Counted from the first letter of the stretch, positions 1 through 8,691 are shown. The stretch: 64,000 nt of DNA from an uncultured Lachnospiraceae bacterium (GCA_947167135.1 CAMVGV010000005.1:17453-81452), one strand, 5' to 3'. Notes: generated from the sequence alone by a model not told the origin. Translations and numbers: made by a program.

Positions 1-405
1 GTCCACCAGAACATCCAGCATATTTAATATGGGCAGGGTATCCGCGGTGTGACATCGCCTGTTTTCCGGATCGATAAGTTCCTCCCAGGTGTAGCCTGAG
101 AAGGACCATATGTCTTTCTCCGGTACTTCTTTACGCACCCTCTGAAGGAAGGGTCTGAGAACCTTCTGATTGGAAGGCTCAAAGGGCTCTCCGCCGAGAA
201 GAGTGAGTCCCTCCACAAAGTCGTCCTTAAGCGACTCTATTATCTCATCCTCCACCTCTTCGGTAAATTCCTCCCCGAAATCAAAATCCCAGGTTTCCGG
301 CTGGAAGCATTCCCGGCAGTGATGGGTGCAGCCCGATACAAAAAGTGTCGTCCTGACTCCTGCGCCGTTTGCTATGTCATTGTACTTTATATTTCCGTAT
401 TTCAT
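1..405 (-). CDS. nrdG: Anaerobic ribonucleotide reductase activating protein (partial)
   Basis: This is the first 135 codons of a radical SAM activase; the 3' end lies outside the window. NrdG uses S-adenosylmethionine to install the glycyl radical on the class III ribonucleoside-triphosphate reductase, so the host makes deoxynucleotides without oxygen. The cluster motif is visible as GCTHHCREC (C-x3-C-x2-C), followed by a LLGGEPF segment typical of radical SAM proteins. The ATG at 405 is preceded by an AGAGGAAGGG ribosome site, which fixes the start. It lies 83 bp behind the histidine kinase on the same strand. The partner nrdD is not in the window on the upstream side, where it often lies. 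Confidence 0.92.
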   Translation of the reverse strand, partial: MKYGNIKYNDIANGAGVRTTLFVSGCTHHCRECFQPETWDFDFGEEFTEEVEDEIIESLKDDFVEGLTLLGGEPFEPSNQKVLRPFLQRVRKEVPEKDIWSFSGYTWEELIDPENRRCHTADTLPILNMLDVLVD

Positions 406-488
406 TATCCCTTCCTCTTTCCTGCAGTTATCTCTGTCCAGAACCCTTTGTATTCCGGACTGCTACCTTCAGCTTCAAAGGAACGCGC

Positions 489-1916
489 TCATTCCTCCCT
501 GCTCTTCGGAAGCGTGAAAATAAACTCAGTGCCCACGCCCTCCGTGGATATCACGTTTATATTCTCATTGTGGGCCTGTATTATCTCCTTGACTATGGAA
601 AGTCCCAGTCCTGTTCCCTTCTTATCCTTTCCTCTGGAGGAATCGGTTTTGTAGAATCTGTCAAATATCTTCCCGATAGACTCCTTCGGTATACCTATCC
701 CGTGATCCTTGACGGATACGAAGATCTTTTCCCCTTTTTCGGTTGTCTCTATCTTTATTATCGAATTGGTTTGTGAAAATTTGATGGCGTTATCCAGAAG
801 ATTATACAGTACCTGCTGTATCTTGCTCATATCTGCATTCACGAAAAGCTTCTTTCCGGTAAGTACCAGCTCGATATTTATCTTCTTCTCGGTACAGGTT
901 CCCCCGAAGGTCTCCGCAGTCCTTTTTATGACCGAATTAATATCAAAATCCGTATTTTCCAGCACCATAGAGCCCCTGCTTGACAGGGTATTGAGCTCCA
1001 GAAGACCATTGGTGAGCTTGGTAAGCCTGTCGGTTTCATTGGACACGATGGAGATATACTTCTCATGCATATCCGCCGGTATGGTTCCGTCCAGCATGGC
1101 GGTTAAATACCCTTTGATGGATGTAAGGGGCGAACGGAAGTCATGTGAAACATTGGCTATGAACTTCTTCTGGTTTTCCTCGGATCTTGCGATCTCACTT
1201 GCCATATATTCAAGAGTTCCCGCAAGATATCCCATTTCGTCCCGGCGGTGGCTCTCATTGGAGCTGTAGGTCATATTGCCCTTGGCATATTCCTCAGCAG
1301 CGACAGTGATCTTATTCAGAGGATTATATACAAAGACCGTAAAGGCCAAAAGGATCATTAGTGACAAAAGAAGTATGACCCCCATGGTCAGGTACATGAT
1401 ATTCAATATCTCATTTCTGGAGGCGATTATTGATTTCATGGACTGGTGGATCACCACATAGCCTATCACCTTAAAATTTGAGGTAATAGGGGAAAAGACG
1501 CTTAGCGCCTCCTCATTGAACGCACCGTAGAAATCGCCCGTCATATAGAAGCCGCCTGATACCGCGGGGTTAAAGCTGCTGTATACGGGTGCTTTATGAT
1601 TATCGATTTTATGCCTGGAATCAAAGAGAACCTTCCCGGAATTGTTTATGATCCAGATCTCCGCGGAAATATAGGTGTCGATAGCCTTTAGCTGCATCTC
1701 TGCCCTGACTTTTGCGCTTTCGTCCTTGTCGTAGATCTGCACCGCGTAGTTGGATGCGATCAGGCTTGCTTCCCTGTACAGGGATTCCGCGGTTCTGTCC
1801 GTCAGGTGCTGCAGGGTTCTGCGGCTGGTAAAAGTTGCGATAACCGTTACCGCCGCTATGCCGAAGAGCACATATATCAGGAGAAACTTCAGATAAAGCG
1901 TTCTCCGCATCTTCAA
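489..1916 (-). CDS. Membrane sensor histidine kinase, no adjacent response regulator
   Basis: The 475-residue protein has the classic order: TM helix about 7-29, extracytoplasmic sensor region about 30-170, TM helix about 173-197, HAMP about 197-249, then HisKA with NVSHDFRSPLTS (phospho-acceptor His258). HATPase N box (NLLDNAIKF), G1 (DHGIGIP) and G2 (GTGLGLS) follow. It would autophosphorylate on sensing an unknown signal. A TTG at 1916 is chosen because GAGGAGG lies at good spacing before it; the in-frame ATG at 1910 is the alternative. It follows the aminotransferase by 16 bp, so it is probably in the Lrp-aminotransferase operon. No response regulator gene is next to it, which is unusual. 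Confidence 0.9.
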   Translation of the reverse strand: MKMRRTLYLKFLLIYVLFGIAAVTVIATFTSRRTLQHLTDRTAESLYREASLIASNYAVQIYDKDESAKVRAEMQLKAIDTYISAEIWIINNSGKVLFDSRHKIDNHKAPVYSSFNPAVSGGFYMTGDFYGAFNEEALSVFSPITSNFKVIGYVVIHQSMKSIIASRNEILNIMYLTMGVILLLSLMILLAFTVFVYNPLNKITVAAEEYAKGNMTYSSNESHRRDEMGYLAGTLEYMASEIARSEENQKKFIANVSHDFRSPLTSIKGYLTAMLDGTIPADMHEKYISIVSNETDRLTKLTNGLLELNTLSSRGSMVLENTDFDINSVIKRTAETFGGTCTEKKINIELVLTGKKLFVNADMSKIQQVLYNLLDNAIKFSQTNSIIKIETTEKGEKIFVSVKDHGIGIPKESIGKIFDRFYKTDSSRGKDKKGTGLGLSIVKEIIQAHNENINVISTEGVGTEFIFTLPKSREE

Positions 1917-1932
1917 GGCAGGATCCCTCCTC

Positions 1933-3102
1933 TTACTTGGGGTTTTTAAGCTCCTCCAGGAATTCCCTTATCCTGTTGAGAGCAGTCTTCAGATTATCAA
2001 TGGAATAGGCATAGGAGATACGTACAAAGCCCTCTCCGCATTCTCCGAAGGCAGTACCCGGAACCAGTGCAACCTTCTTTTTCTTCAGAAGCTCCGTACA
2101 GAATTCCTCGCTGCTCATCCCGTACTCACTGATACAGGGAAATACATAGAAAGCGCCGTAGGGCTCGAAGCATTTGAGTCCCATCTCCCTGAATTCATGC
2201 ATCAGAAAGCGGCGGCGTTCATTATAAGCCTCCCTCATTTCGGCCACATCCCCCGCACCATGCCTCAGAGCTTCTATTGCCGCATACTGACTGGTGGTGG
2301 GGGCACACATTATGCAGAACTGGTGAAGCTTGGTCATCTGGCTGCATATATTGGACGGCGCGCAGGCATAGCCGAGCCTCCACCCCGTCATGGCGTAGGC
2401 CTTTGAAAAGCCGTTGATGTAAACCGTCCTCTCCTTCATCCCCGGAAGGGAAATTATGCTCACATGCCTTTCCTTATATGACAGCTCGGAATAGATCTCG
2501 TCACTTATCACATAAATATCGTTTTTGATGATGATATCCGTAAGCTGCCTCAGATCCTCCTCCTCCAGGATCGCACCGGTGGGATTGTTGGGATAGGGAA
2601 GTACCAGGAGCTTGGTTTTCGGAGTTATGGCCGCAATAAGCTCTTCCGGCTGCAGACGGAATTCATTTTTTTCCTTAAGGTTTATGACAACCGGCTTCCC
2701 CCCTGCCATTACGGCGCAGGGAATATAGGAAACATAGCTGGGCTCCGGAACGATGATCTCATCCCCGGGATCGAGAAGCGCCCGGCATGCAAGATCAATG
2801 GCCTCCGATCCTCCAACCGTTATAAGGATCTCCTTTTCCGGATCATATTTTATGCCCTGGGAAGAATCCACGTATTTTGATATCTCACCCCTTAGCTCCT
2901 TTAACCCGGAATTTGATGTATAGAAGGTCCTTCCCTTTTCCAGGGAATAAATGCCCTCATCCCTGATATGCCAGGGTGTATCAAAGTCAGGCTCACCCAC
3001 GCCGAGAGAAATGGCATCCTTCATCTCATTTACTATGTCAAAGAATTTCCTGATACCGGAGGGCTTTAACTCCGTAACTCTTTTTGAGATAGGATCTGTC
3101 AT
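1933..3102 (-). CDS. PLP-dependent class I/II aminotransferase
   Basis: A 389-residue fold-type I aminotransferase. Visible landmarks are PNNPTG (171-176), SDEIY with the pyridine-nitrogen Asp at 201, and GFSKAYAMTGWRLGY, in which Lys234 is the Schiff-base lysine and the WRLGY arginine binds phosphate or substrate. Family members move amino groups between aspartate, aromatic or branched amino acids and 2-oxoglutarate; the sequence alone does not settle the substrate. Its start overlaps the stop of the upstream Lrp-type regulator by 4 bp (ATGA), so the two are translationally coupled and the regulator probably senses an amino acid the enzyme handles. An aromatic role would fit the iorAB/paaK genes elsewhere in the window, but that is inference. 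Confidence 0.9.
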   Translation of the reverse strand: MTDPISKRVTELKPSGIRKFFDIVNEMKDAISLGVGEPDFDTPWHIRDEGIYSLEKGRTFYTSNSGLKELRGEISKYVDSSQGIKYDPEKEILITVGGSEAIDLACRALLDPGDEIIVPEPSYVSYIPCAVMAGGKPVVINLKEKNEFRLQPEELIAAITPKTKLLVLPYPNNPTGAILEEEDLRQLTDIIIKNDIYVISDEIYSELSYKERHVSIISLPGMKERTVYINGFSKAYAMTGWRLGYACAPSNICSQMTKLHQFCIMCAPTTSQYAAIEALRHGAGDVAEMREAYNERRRFLMHEFREMGLKCFEPYGAFYVFPCISEYGMSSEEFCTELLKKKKVALVPGTAFGECGEGFVRISYAYSIDNLKTALNRIREFLEELKNPK

Positions 3103-3596
3103 GGTGATATCAGCTGCCTTTCATCTTCGTACTTTTTGGCAAGTATGGTGCCATGATCCTTATATCGCCTGAGGATGAAATGGGTCGCGCAGGAAAGCAC
3201 GGCTTCCTGGGCGGAAAGCTTTTCCGTGACAAACCTTGATATCTCCTTTAATGTTCTCCCTTCTATGGTGATAAGAAGATCAAAGCCTCCGGAAATAAGA
3301 TAGACACTGTTCACCTCGGCGAATTTGTAGATACGCTCAGCTACCACATCAAAGCCCTGGCCTCTCTGGGGAGTGCATCTGACCTCGATAAGGGCCGTTA
3401 CCGTCTGCTCATCGGTCTTGTCCCAGTCCACAAGGGTCAGGTATCCGCAGATAATGCCCTCTTTTTCCATTTCATTCATTTCATTCAGTATCTCGGTCTG
3501 CTCCATCCCGAGCCGCACCGCCAGCTCGGAAATATCCACCCTGGCTTCGTGCTCTATCGCCTTCAGTATCCTGATACGGCTTTCATTTTTATCCAT
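3099..3596 (-). CDS. Lrp/AsnC family transcriptional regulator
   Basis: A 165-residue protein with an N-terminal winged helix-turn-helix (about residues 4-52) and a C-terminal RAM/AsnC ligand-binding domain (about 65-150, with the segment VYLISGGFDLLITIEG). Such proteins form octameric assemblies that sense amino acids and regulate amino acid metabolism. It starts at an ATG preceded by AAAGGAG at slightly long spacing and overlaps the aminotransferase start by 4 bp, so it heads the operon. The unusual name-giving feature is the coupling: regulator, aminotransferase, then a histidine kinase and nrdG all on one strand with short gaps. Confidence 0.9.
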   Translation of the reverse strand: MDKNESRIRILKAIEHEARVDISELAVRLGMEQTEILNEMNEMEKEGIICGYLTLVDWDKTDEQTVTALIEVRCTPQRGQGFDVVAERIYKFAEVNSVYLISGGFDLLITIEGRTLKEISRFVTEKLSAQEAVLSCATHFILRRYKDHGTILAKKYEDERQLISP

Positions 3597-3690
3597 TACC
3601 TGCTATGCCGCTCCTTTCAAGTTTCCAATGTATGAACAGCTCCTAAAGCTATGCAGTATCTGTATCGACTTGACGTTTACAATAATGCTC

Positions 3691-3706
3691 TTCACTCAGA
3701 ATGACA
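3691..3706. repeat. Fragment of the dispersed AGATCCTTCGC... repeat
   Basis: The sequence TTCACTCAGAATGACA matches the end of the dispersed repeat found in full at 12171-12197 and elsewhere. It overlaps the last codons and stop of the truncated AIR-synthase-like frame (minus strand reads ...CTGTCATTCTGAGTG), so the repeat appears to provide that stop codon. Confidence 0.6.
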
Positions 3707-4277
3707 GTATCGGATCCTCATACCGGGGTGTCAGAAACCTTCTGCTGCCCTGATTGATCACAACACGGTCATTACTGTCTGTAATGGTACCGATGATTGC
3801 AGAATTAATACCCTTTTCATCCAGTGCTCTCGTAAGCTCATAACCCCTGTCCGTTACGAAAAGACAGGCTCCGTGTGACAACAGGCAGTAGGGATCCAGA
3901 TCAAAATAATTTGCGATCTCGATGGTCTCCTGCTTCACGGGAATATCCTTCAGATAAACATCGATCCCGCTGCCGAGAGAATCGGCCATTTCCCACAGCG
4001 CGCCGTATATCCCGCCTCCGCTTACCTCTCCGAAATAATCCGTTCCGTATACGGAGACCAGACTCTCCTCAATATCCGTGGACAGGAGACCGTCAAAGTC
4101 CTTTACCGTATCAATGAAGCAGGAAGAAAAGCTTTTCAGGAGCTCCTTCTCCCTTTTACGGGCTATTATGCTGCTACCATTCAGTCCTATCCATTTCGTA
4201 AGAACTATGGTCTCAGCCGTCAGGCTCTTCCTCATCCTCTGCGTGGTATTCCTGCTGAGGCTGTTGCTGCTCTTCAT
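3696..4277 (-). pseudogene. N-terminally deleted AIR-synthase-like protein (AIRS C-terminal domain only)
   Basis: The frame encodes a recognisable C-terminal AIRS-type domain: VLTKWIGL, then GEVSGGGIYGALWEMADSL, VKQETIEIANYFDLDPY, LLSHGACLFV and an IIGTITDSNDRVVIN ending. Proteins of this family, related to PurM/HypE, normally carry a preceding ATP-binding half of comparable size; none is present. The domain begins where the VanW gene ends, in another reading frame. The start is uncertain: an ATG at 4277 inside vanW has an excellent AGGAGG six bases upstream, and another ATG lies at 4235. Either would prefix vanW-tail residues in the wrong frame. The stop comes from a dispersed repeat fragment. 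I read this as a deletion remnant, possibly still translated. Confidence 0.65.
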
Positions 4278-5838
4278 GATGCTCCTCCTGCGGCTCTGTC
4301 TGCTGAACAGCCTGTTCCTCCTCAGCTCCTGCCGCCTCATCCACTGCCACTCCCGCTGCGGCGGCATTCATCTGCTGCTCCATAAGAGCACCGGCTCCGC
4401 CGTCAAGACCCACAGATGCTGCCACAGCCTTTGCGTAATCCGGATTCTGTGTGGCTATGGCGTTATCCAGAGCTGCCTTTGTAACGGCATTGTCTGTCCC
4501 CGTTCCTATGGTGATTATCCTTGGCACCGCCTTATATGTACTGGTGCTTATCTTCTCCCTGGATACCTCATTCCCGTCTTCCTTTATGATCTTCCAGAAT
4601 TCGCAGCGGTACCCCGTATGCGCCGACTGGGTATGTACGGAGCCTGCGGGCGCTGAAGAATCTCCGATGACCTTATCCGGTCCCGGCTCCTCCTTCGAAA
4701 GCTCCACGCTCTCAAAGTCAAGGCTGCGCCTGCTCATGTCACGTGTCTCCACTCCGTATATCGTGAAGCTTATAGCCTTTCCTCCGGTCTGTCCCGCTAT
4801 ATATATGGGATAGGGCGTACTGTTGGTAAACTTAAAGTCCTTGGCGGTCCCCGCTATGGCAGCATCACCTCCGTGCGGCACGTAATCCACCACCATGGAA
4901 TGATTACTTCTCTCATCCACCTGGAGCTCCGCTCTTAGCACTGCCTGATAGAGTGTCGTCGAAACCTGACAGATACCTCCTCCCAGAGACTCAACGACAA
5001 GACCGTTCAGGTAGGAGCCTGCAAGATGATATCCGTTCTCCTCCGTAAAGGGACTCACGTGCTCATATACCGAAAACTGTTCCCCGGGATAGAGCAGGGT
5101 TCCGTTAATATGCCTGCAGCCGGTTGCAATATTGGCGCTTCTGTCGGCGCCGCTGGTCTCGTACTTTGTGGTATAGCTTCCGAGCTTATCCTTTATCTTT
5201 GACAGGGTCTCGGTATCCCCTCTGGGCTTTACGGTATCGACCACCAGCTCCACCGGGCCTCCGTCTTCCGTAAGCTCTTCATGTATATAGTCTTCAACCG
5301 CTGCCACGGATGAATCAACGTTTACTGCGTAACCGTCCTCTCCCTCGATGATAGTGAAGCTACCGCCGTCCCCCGGGATAAGCTCCGCATTCTTCGGCTT
5401 CGTGTCATAGACCGTACAGCTCTCACCGATCACCTTTCTCACGGCTTCATCATCTATCGCCAGTTCCAGATCGTATTTCTTTTTGTGCTTCTTCAGATCG
5501 GAAAGATCCTTAAACCTCTTTATGATATTTCCGGATCTCCCCAAGGACACGGCATCCGGGATGATATCCCTGTTTCCCCAGGAAACACCGAATTCCGATA
5601 CCTTTACCGACACCGTGTTCCCGCTTACACAGGTGAGAGAAAGCTCCGCATTTTTCAATCCTTCTATGTAGCTGTCTACTGCGCTCTCCGCTTCACTCTC
5701 CGTCATTCCGGAAAGCTCCACCGGTCCCGCAAAAACGCCTTCCTTTATTACATCGCCCCCTTCCGCGGCAAATGCCGGACAGGCGGCGAGGATAGTGAGA
5801 ATAAAGGCGGAAAGCAGTATATACTTTATTTTTTTCAT
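4213..5838 (-). CDS. VanW-family exported wall protein with G5-like domain
   Basis: A 541-residue exported protein: signal peptide about 1-24, peptidoglycan-binding-4-like region about 30-200, VanW domain about 225-360 (segments PGEQFSVYEHVSPFT, GGGICQVSTTLYQAVL, ERSNHSMVVDYVPHGGDAA are typical), then a G5-like region about 375-450. The last 40 residues are a Glu/Gln-rich tail. Family members sit in the Gram-positive envelope; VanW was named from vancomycin-resistance loci but its biochemical role is unknown. The ATG at 5838 follows an AGAGGA ribosome site. The final codons PDG-stop may derive from the truncated neighbour, because the vanW stop lies inside AIR-synthase-like sequence read in another frame. 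Confidence 0.85.
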   Translation of the reverse strand: MKKIKYILLSAFILTILAACPAFAAEGGDVIKEGVFAGPVELSGMTESEAESAVDSYIEGLKNAELSLTCVSGNTVSVKVSEFGVSWGNRDIIPDAVSLGRSGNIIKRFKDLSDLKKHKKKYDLELAIDDEAVRKVIGESCTVYDTKPKNAELIPGDGGSFTIIEGEDGYAVNVDSSVAAVEDYIHEELTEDGGPVELVVDTVKPRGDTETLSKIKDKLGSYTTKYETSGADRSANIATGCRHINGTLLYPGEQFSVYEHVSPFTEENGYHLAGSYLNGLVVESLGGGICQVSTTLYQAVLRAELQVDERSNHSMVVDYVPHGGDAAIAGTAKDFKFTNSTPYPIYIAGQTGGKAISFTIYGVETRDMSRRSLDFESVELSKEEPGPDKVIGDSSAPAGSVHTQSAHTGYRCEFWKIIKEDGNEVSREKISTSTYKAVPRIITIGTGTDNAVTKAALDNAIATQNPDYAKAVAASVGLDGGAGALMEQQMNAAAAGVAVDEAAGAEEEQAVQQTEPQEEHHEEQQQPQQEYHAEDEEEPDG

Positions 5839-5879
5839 TATATCCTCTTTACTCCGTGACTGTGTTATAATCAGACTAT

Positions 5880-5892
5880 CTGTTCCGAACAG
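5880..5892. promoter_or_regulatory. Inverted repeat CTGTTC-C-GAACAG upstream of the VanW gene
   Basis: A perfect 6-bp inverted repeat with one central base lies 42 bp before the vanW ATG. On the minus strand a TATAAC hexamer, a plausible -10, follows it. No T-run follows on either strand, so an operator is likelier than a terminator. The binding protein is unknown; the spacing does not match a Gram-positive LexA box. Confidence 0.3.
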
Positions 5893-5904
5893 CTGTTGAC
5901 CGGA

Positions 5905-6012
5905 TCAATTACCGGGCAGGAACATCAATATCATCGCAACGATCAGTACGATCACTATTGCGGAAGCGATGGCTTTGCGGTTTCTGTTATTGAAAAACTT
6001 GAAGAAATTCAT
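5905..6012 (-). CDS. 35-residue single-pass membrane peptide
   Basis: The frame reads MNFFKFFNNRNRKAIASAIV followed by a hydrophobic stretch ending FLPGN and a TGA stop. It has a basic N-terminus and one TM helix (about residues 14-33), so the N-terminus is probably cytoplasmic. The ATG at 6012 has a strong TAGGAG ribosome site 8 bp upstream, which is the main reason to believe it is translated. Its composition resembles the very small DUF4044-type membrane proteins of Firmicutes, but the match is only by eye. It is divergent from the anchored repeat protein at 6076. Confidence 0.7.
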   Translation of the reverse strand: MNFFKFFNNRNRKAIASAIVIVLIVAMILMFLPGN

Positions 6013-6061
6013 TTAAGGCTCCTACAAGATATTGCGGTTTTTTGTTGTTTTCCGCATAATT

Positions 6062-6067
6062 TATACA
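6062..6067 (+). promoter_or_regulatory. Candidate -10 box for a leaderless transcript
   Basis: TATACA ends 8 bp before the ATG at 6076, and no ribosome site precedes that ATG. The region 17 bp upstream is T-rich without a clear TTGACA. Transcription from this box would start at or next to the start codon. Confidence 0.3.
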
Positions 6068-6075
6068 GATTATAG

Positions 6076-6705
6076 ATGAAACTCCTTACTTTGACAAGCG
6101 TCGTCCTGATGGGACTTATCATTAATAATGCCATACGGAGGAGCAACGCCCGTTCCAAAAAGATAAATGAGGAATTCTGGCAGAAGGAACGGGAATCATA
6201 CAGAGCTCCTGCGAGATCCATATGTGATCTTGATTACGTAAGGTTCCCCGAAAATCTGCCTGTTCATATTAGCACAGATGATCCGTCAATCAAGGAGTAT
6301 CAGAAAACTTTGGAGAATCTCACAAAAGAAGAGGTTCTGAATCTGTCGGGTATCAGCAATACTGATATACGGATGTCCTACGGAAACAAAAATATGGAGG
6401 AGCTGTCACGTGCGGATCAGCGTTATCTTACCCTCTGCCGTACCCTTGACAGACTGTCCGGTGCCTACCTGGAAAAAGGGTTTAAGGATGAAGCCCGTAC
6501 CCTGCTGGAATTCGCACTCTCTGCCGGCTCCGATATCTCGGGCTGCTGGATAAGGCTCGGGCATATATATCTTGAAAATGAGGACAGGGAAGCGCTTCTC
6601 TCCCTTATCGGAAGAGCCGAAGCTTTAACGGAGGACACATACTCGAGAAACGAGATCCTGAAGTCATTGAACGAACTGAAAAGCCTAATGGATATAATCT
6701 CATGA
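6076..6705 (+). CDS. Membrane-anchored helical-repeat protein of unknown function
   Basis: A 209-residue protein with an N-terminal hydrophobic anchor (about 2-17) followed by a basic stretch and a mostly helical soluble part. Residues about 115-205 look like tetratricopeptide-type helix pairs (YLEKGFKDEARTLLEFALSAG, then WIRLGHIYLENEDREALLSLI). No enzyme motif is seen. It overlaps the nth start by 4 bp (ATGA), a sign of translational coupling with a DNA repair gene, although the reason for the pairing is not apparent. There is no ribosome site before the ATG; a -10 box lies 8 bp upstream. I do not recognise the family. Confidence 0.75.
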   Translation: MKLLTLTSVVLMGLIINNAIRRSNARSKKINEEFWQKERESYRAPARSICDLDYVRFPENLPVHISTDDPSIKEYQKTLENLTKEEVLNLSGISNTDIRMSYGNKNMEELSRADQRYLTLCRTLDRLSGAYLEKGFKDEARTLLEFALSAGSDISGCWIRLGHIYLENEDREALLSLIGRAEALTEDTYSRNEILKSLNELKSLMDIIS

Positions 6706-7322
6706 CCAAAAAAACCGCTGCCATACTGGAAAGACTTAATAATGAATACGGGATCATTCCCGAACCGACTCTGGAGTATTCAAAGCCCCATGAGCTTCTT
6801 GTCGCCACCATGCTCTCCGCACAGTGCACCGACGAGCGGGTAAATATGGTCACAAAGGATCTTTTCAGGAAGTACCGGACAGTTAAGGACTTCGCGGAAG
6901 CGGATCTTCATACCCTTGAAAATGACATTCATTCCGTCGGTTTTTTTCACTCCAAGGCAGTCCATATCATAGAAGCCTTTAAGCTCCTGCATGATCATTA
7001 CGGTGACGAGGTGCCCTCATCAATAGAGGATCTGACCTCTCTCCCCGGAGTGGGAAGAAAAACCGCAAACGTTATCCGGACCCACGTTTTCCGTATCCCT
7101 TCCGTTGTGGTGGACACCCATGTGAAAAGAATCTCAAACCGCCTCGGGATCACAAAGGAATCCGATCCGGTCAGGATCGAGTTCGACCTTATGAAGAAGC
7201 TTCCGGAAAAGCAATGGTCGGCCATCAATCTCCAGCTTATCACTCTCGGACGTACAATTTGCACTGCAAGGAAACCCAGATGCAGTGAATGCTTTCTCTC
7301 GGATCTATGTCCGTCCCGGTGA
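6702..7322 (+). CDS. nth: Endonuclease III
   Basis: A 206-residue DNA glycosylase/AP lyase that removes oxidised pyrimidines in base excision repair. The helix-hairpin-helix motif LPGVGRKTANVI contains catalytic Lys120 and the aspartate is Asp138 (VVVDTHVKR), the same positions as in the E. coli enzyme. The 4Fe-4S cluster ligands Cys187, Cys194, Cys197 and Cys203 (C-x6-C-x2-C-x5-C) are all present. Translation is coupled to the upstream anchored protein by an ATGA overlap. Confidence 0.97.
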   Translation: MTKKTAAILERLNNEYGIIPEPTLEYSKPHELLVATMLSAQCTDERVNMVTKDLFRKYRTVKDFAEADLHTLENDIHSVGFFHSKAVHIIEAFKLLHDHYGDEVPSSIEDLTSLPGVGRKTANVIRTHVFRIPSVVVDTHVKRISNRLGITKESDPVRIEFDLMKKLPEKQWSAINLQLITLGRTICTARKPRCSECFLSDLCPSR

Positions 7323-7362
7323 GTACCGGCTGCAGCATAAAATTAAGGAGGAATTGCAAATA

Positions 7363-8652
7363 ATGAATGAAGGCAGAAAAATGTACGGACTTTGCACCAG
7401 ATTGTTTCCCATATGCCGCAGCATCACGGGAAACGGCGTAAGGGAAACCTTCCGGATACTTCAGTCCGAGATACCGGAGATCCCCTTTGAAATGCATGAG
7501 GTTCCTACAGGCACCCAGGTTATGGATTGGAGGATCCCGAAGGAATGGAATATTAATGATGCATATATCCGCACCCCCGGCGGAGATATCATCTGTGAGT
7601 TCAGGAAAAACAACCTGCACATCCTTCATTACAGTGTCCCGGTAAATAAAACCGTATCCCTTGAGGAATTAAAGCAGCATATCACAACTCTTCCGGAACA
7701 GCCCGATCTCATACCCTACGCCTCCAGTTATTATGAGGAGCGCTGGGGCTTCTGCATGGCATACAATGATTTCATAAAGCTTGAGGAGGGGGAATACCAC
7801 GTCTATATTGATTCGGAATTGAAGGACGGAAGCCTGACCTACGGAGAGATCCTTATTCCCGGGGACAGGGATGAAGAGATCTTCTTTTCCAGTTATACCT
7901 GCCATCCCTCCATGGCAAATAATGAGTGCTCCGGACCCAGCCTTATCATTGAGCTTGCCCGCTATCTGAACTCCCTTGCGAAGAGACGTTTCAGCTACAG
8001 ACTGGTGCTGGCACCTGAAACCATAGGCGCCCTTACTTACATAAGCAAGAATCTGCCCCATCTTCAGTCCCATGTGAAGGCTGCTTTTAACCTTACCTGC
8101 GTAGGGGATGACAGAACCTATTCGATCGTCCATTCCCGCTATGGCGATACACTTGCCGACAAGGTTCTGCAAAATGTACTGAGGTTTCATTATCCCGAAT
8201 ACAAGGATTATGACTATACCAAACGGGGATCGGACGAAAGACAGTATCAGGCACCCGGAGTGAACGTTCCGATGGTCGCCTTCTGCAGATCAAAGTTTCA
8301 TGTATTCCCCGAATACCACACCTCGGCCGATAATCTGGATTTCATCTCGACCAGCGGTCTGCAGGGATCCTTCGACGTGATGAAAAAGGTCATAGATGCC
8401 CTGGAATACAACAGAAATTTCAAGGTGACGACTCTGGGAGAGCCGCAGCTCGGACGGCGGGGACTGGTTCCCACCATGTCGGATAAGACAACCTACCAGC
8501 AGACCCTCGCACTCAAGGATCTCATTGCCTACGCCGACGGCACAAACGATCTTATCGATATCTCAAACTTCATAAACGTGCCTGTCGACAGGCTGATACC
8601 GCTTATCGACAGGCTTGTGGAATGCAGGCTGTTCAGGGAAGCCGCAATATAA
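7363..8652 (+). CDS. DUF4910-type aminopeptidase-like protein with C-terminal winged helix
   Basis: A 429-residue protein of the DUF2172/DUF4910 group, which has an M28-like zinc aminopeptidase fold. The likely metal or active-site segments are YTCHPSMANNECSG, APETIGAL and FPEYHTSADNLDF. The C-terminal 70 residues look like a small winged-helix domain (IDISNFINVPVDRLIPLIDRL). The substrate of the family is not established; members often sit in surface polysaccharide loci. The start at 7363 is chosen because AAGGAGG precedes it; an upstream in-frame ATG at 7285 lies inside nth and has no ribosome site. It follows nth by 40 bp with no terminator. Confidence 0.82.
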   Translation: MNEGRKMYGLCTRLFPICRSITGNGVRETFRILQSEIPEIPFEMHEVPTGTQVMDWRIPKEWNINDAYIRTPGGDIICEFRKNNLHILHYSVPVNKTVSLEELKQHITTLPEQPDLIPYASSYYEERWGFCMAYNDFIKLEEGEYHVYIDSELKDGSLTYGEILIPGDRDEEIFFSSYTCHPSMANNECSGPSLIIELARYLNSLAKRRFSYRLVLAPETIGALTYISKNLPHLQSHVKAAFNLTCVGDDRTYSIVHSRYGDTLADKVLQNVLRFHYPEYKDYDYTKRGSDERQYQAPGVNVPMVAFCRSKFHVFPEYHTSADNLDFISTSGLQGSFDVMKKVIDALEYNRNFKVTTLGEPQLGRRGLVPTMSDKTTYQQTLALKDLIAYADGTNDLIDISNFINVPVDRLIPLIDRLVECRLFREAAI

Positions 8653-8691
8653 AAATAAAAGTATTAGTAACTGTTCCCCGGCATTGTGGCA

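Noticed and set aside
5880..5892. LexA box
   Set aside because: The Gram-positive LexA site is GAAC-N4-GTTC; here the arms are arranged GTTC-C-GAAC.
7285..7362. Longer start for the DUF4910 protein
   Set aside because: It lies within the nth gene and lacks a ribosome site, whereas AAGGAGG directly precedes the ATG at 7363.
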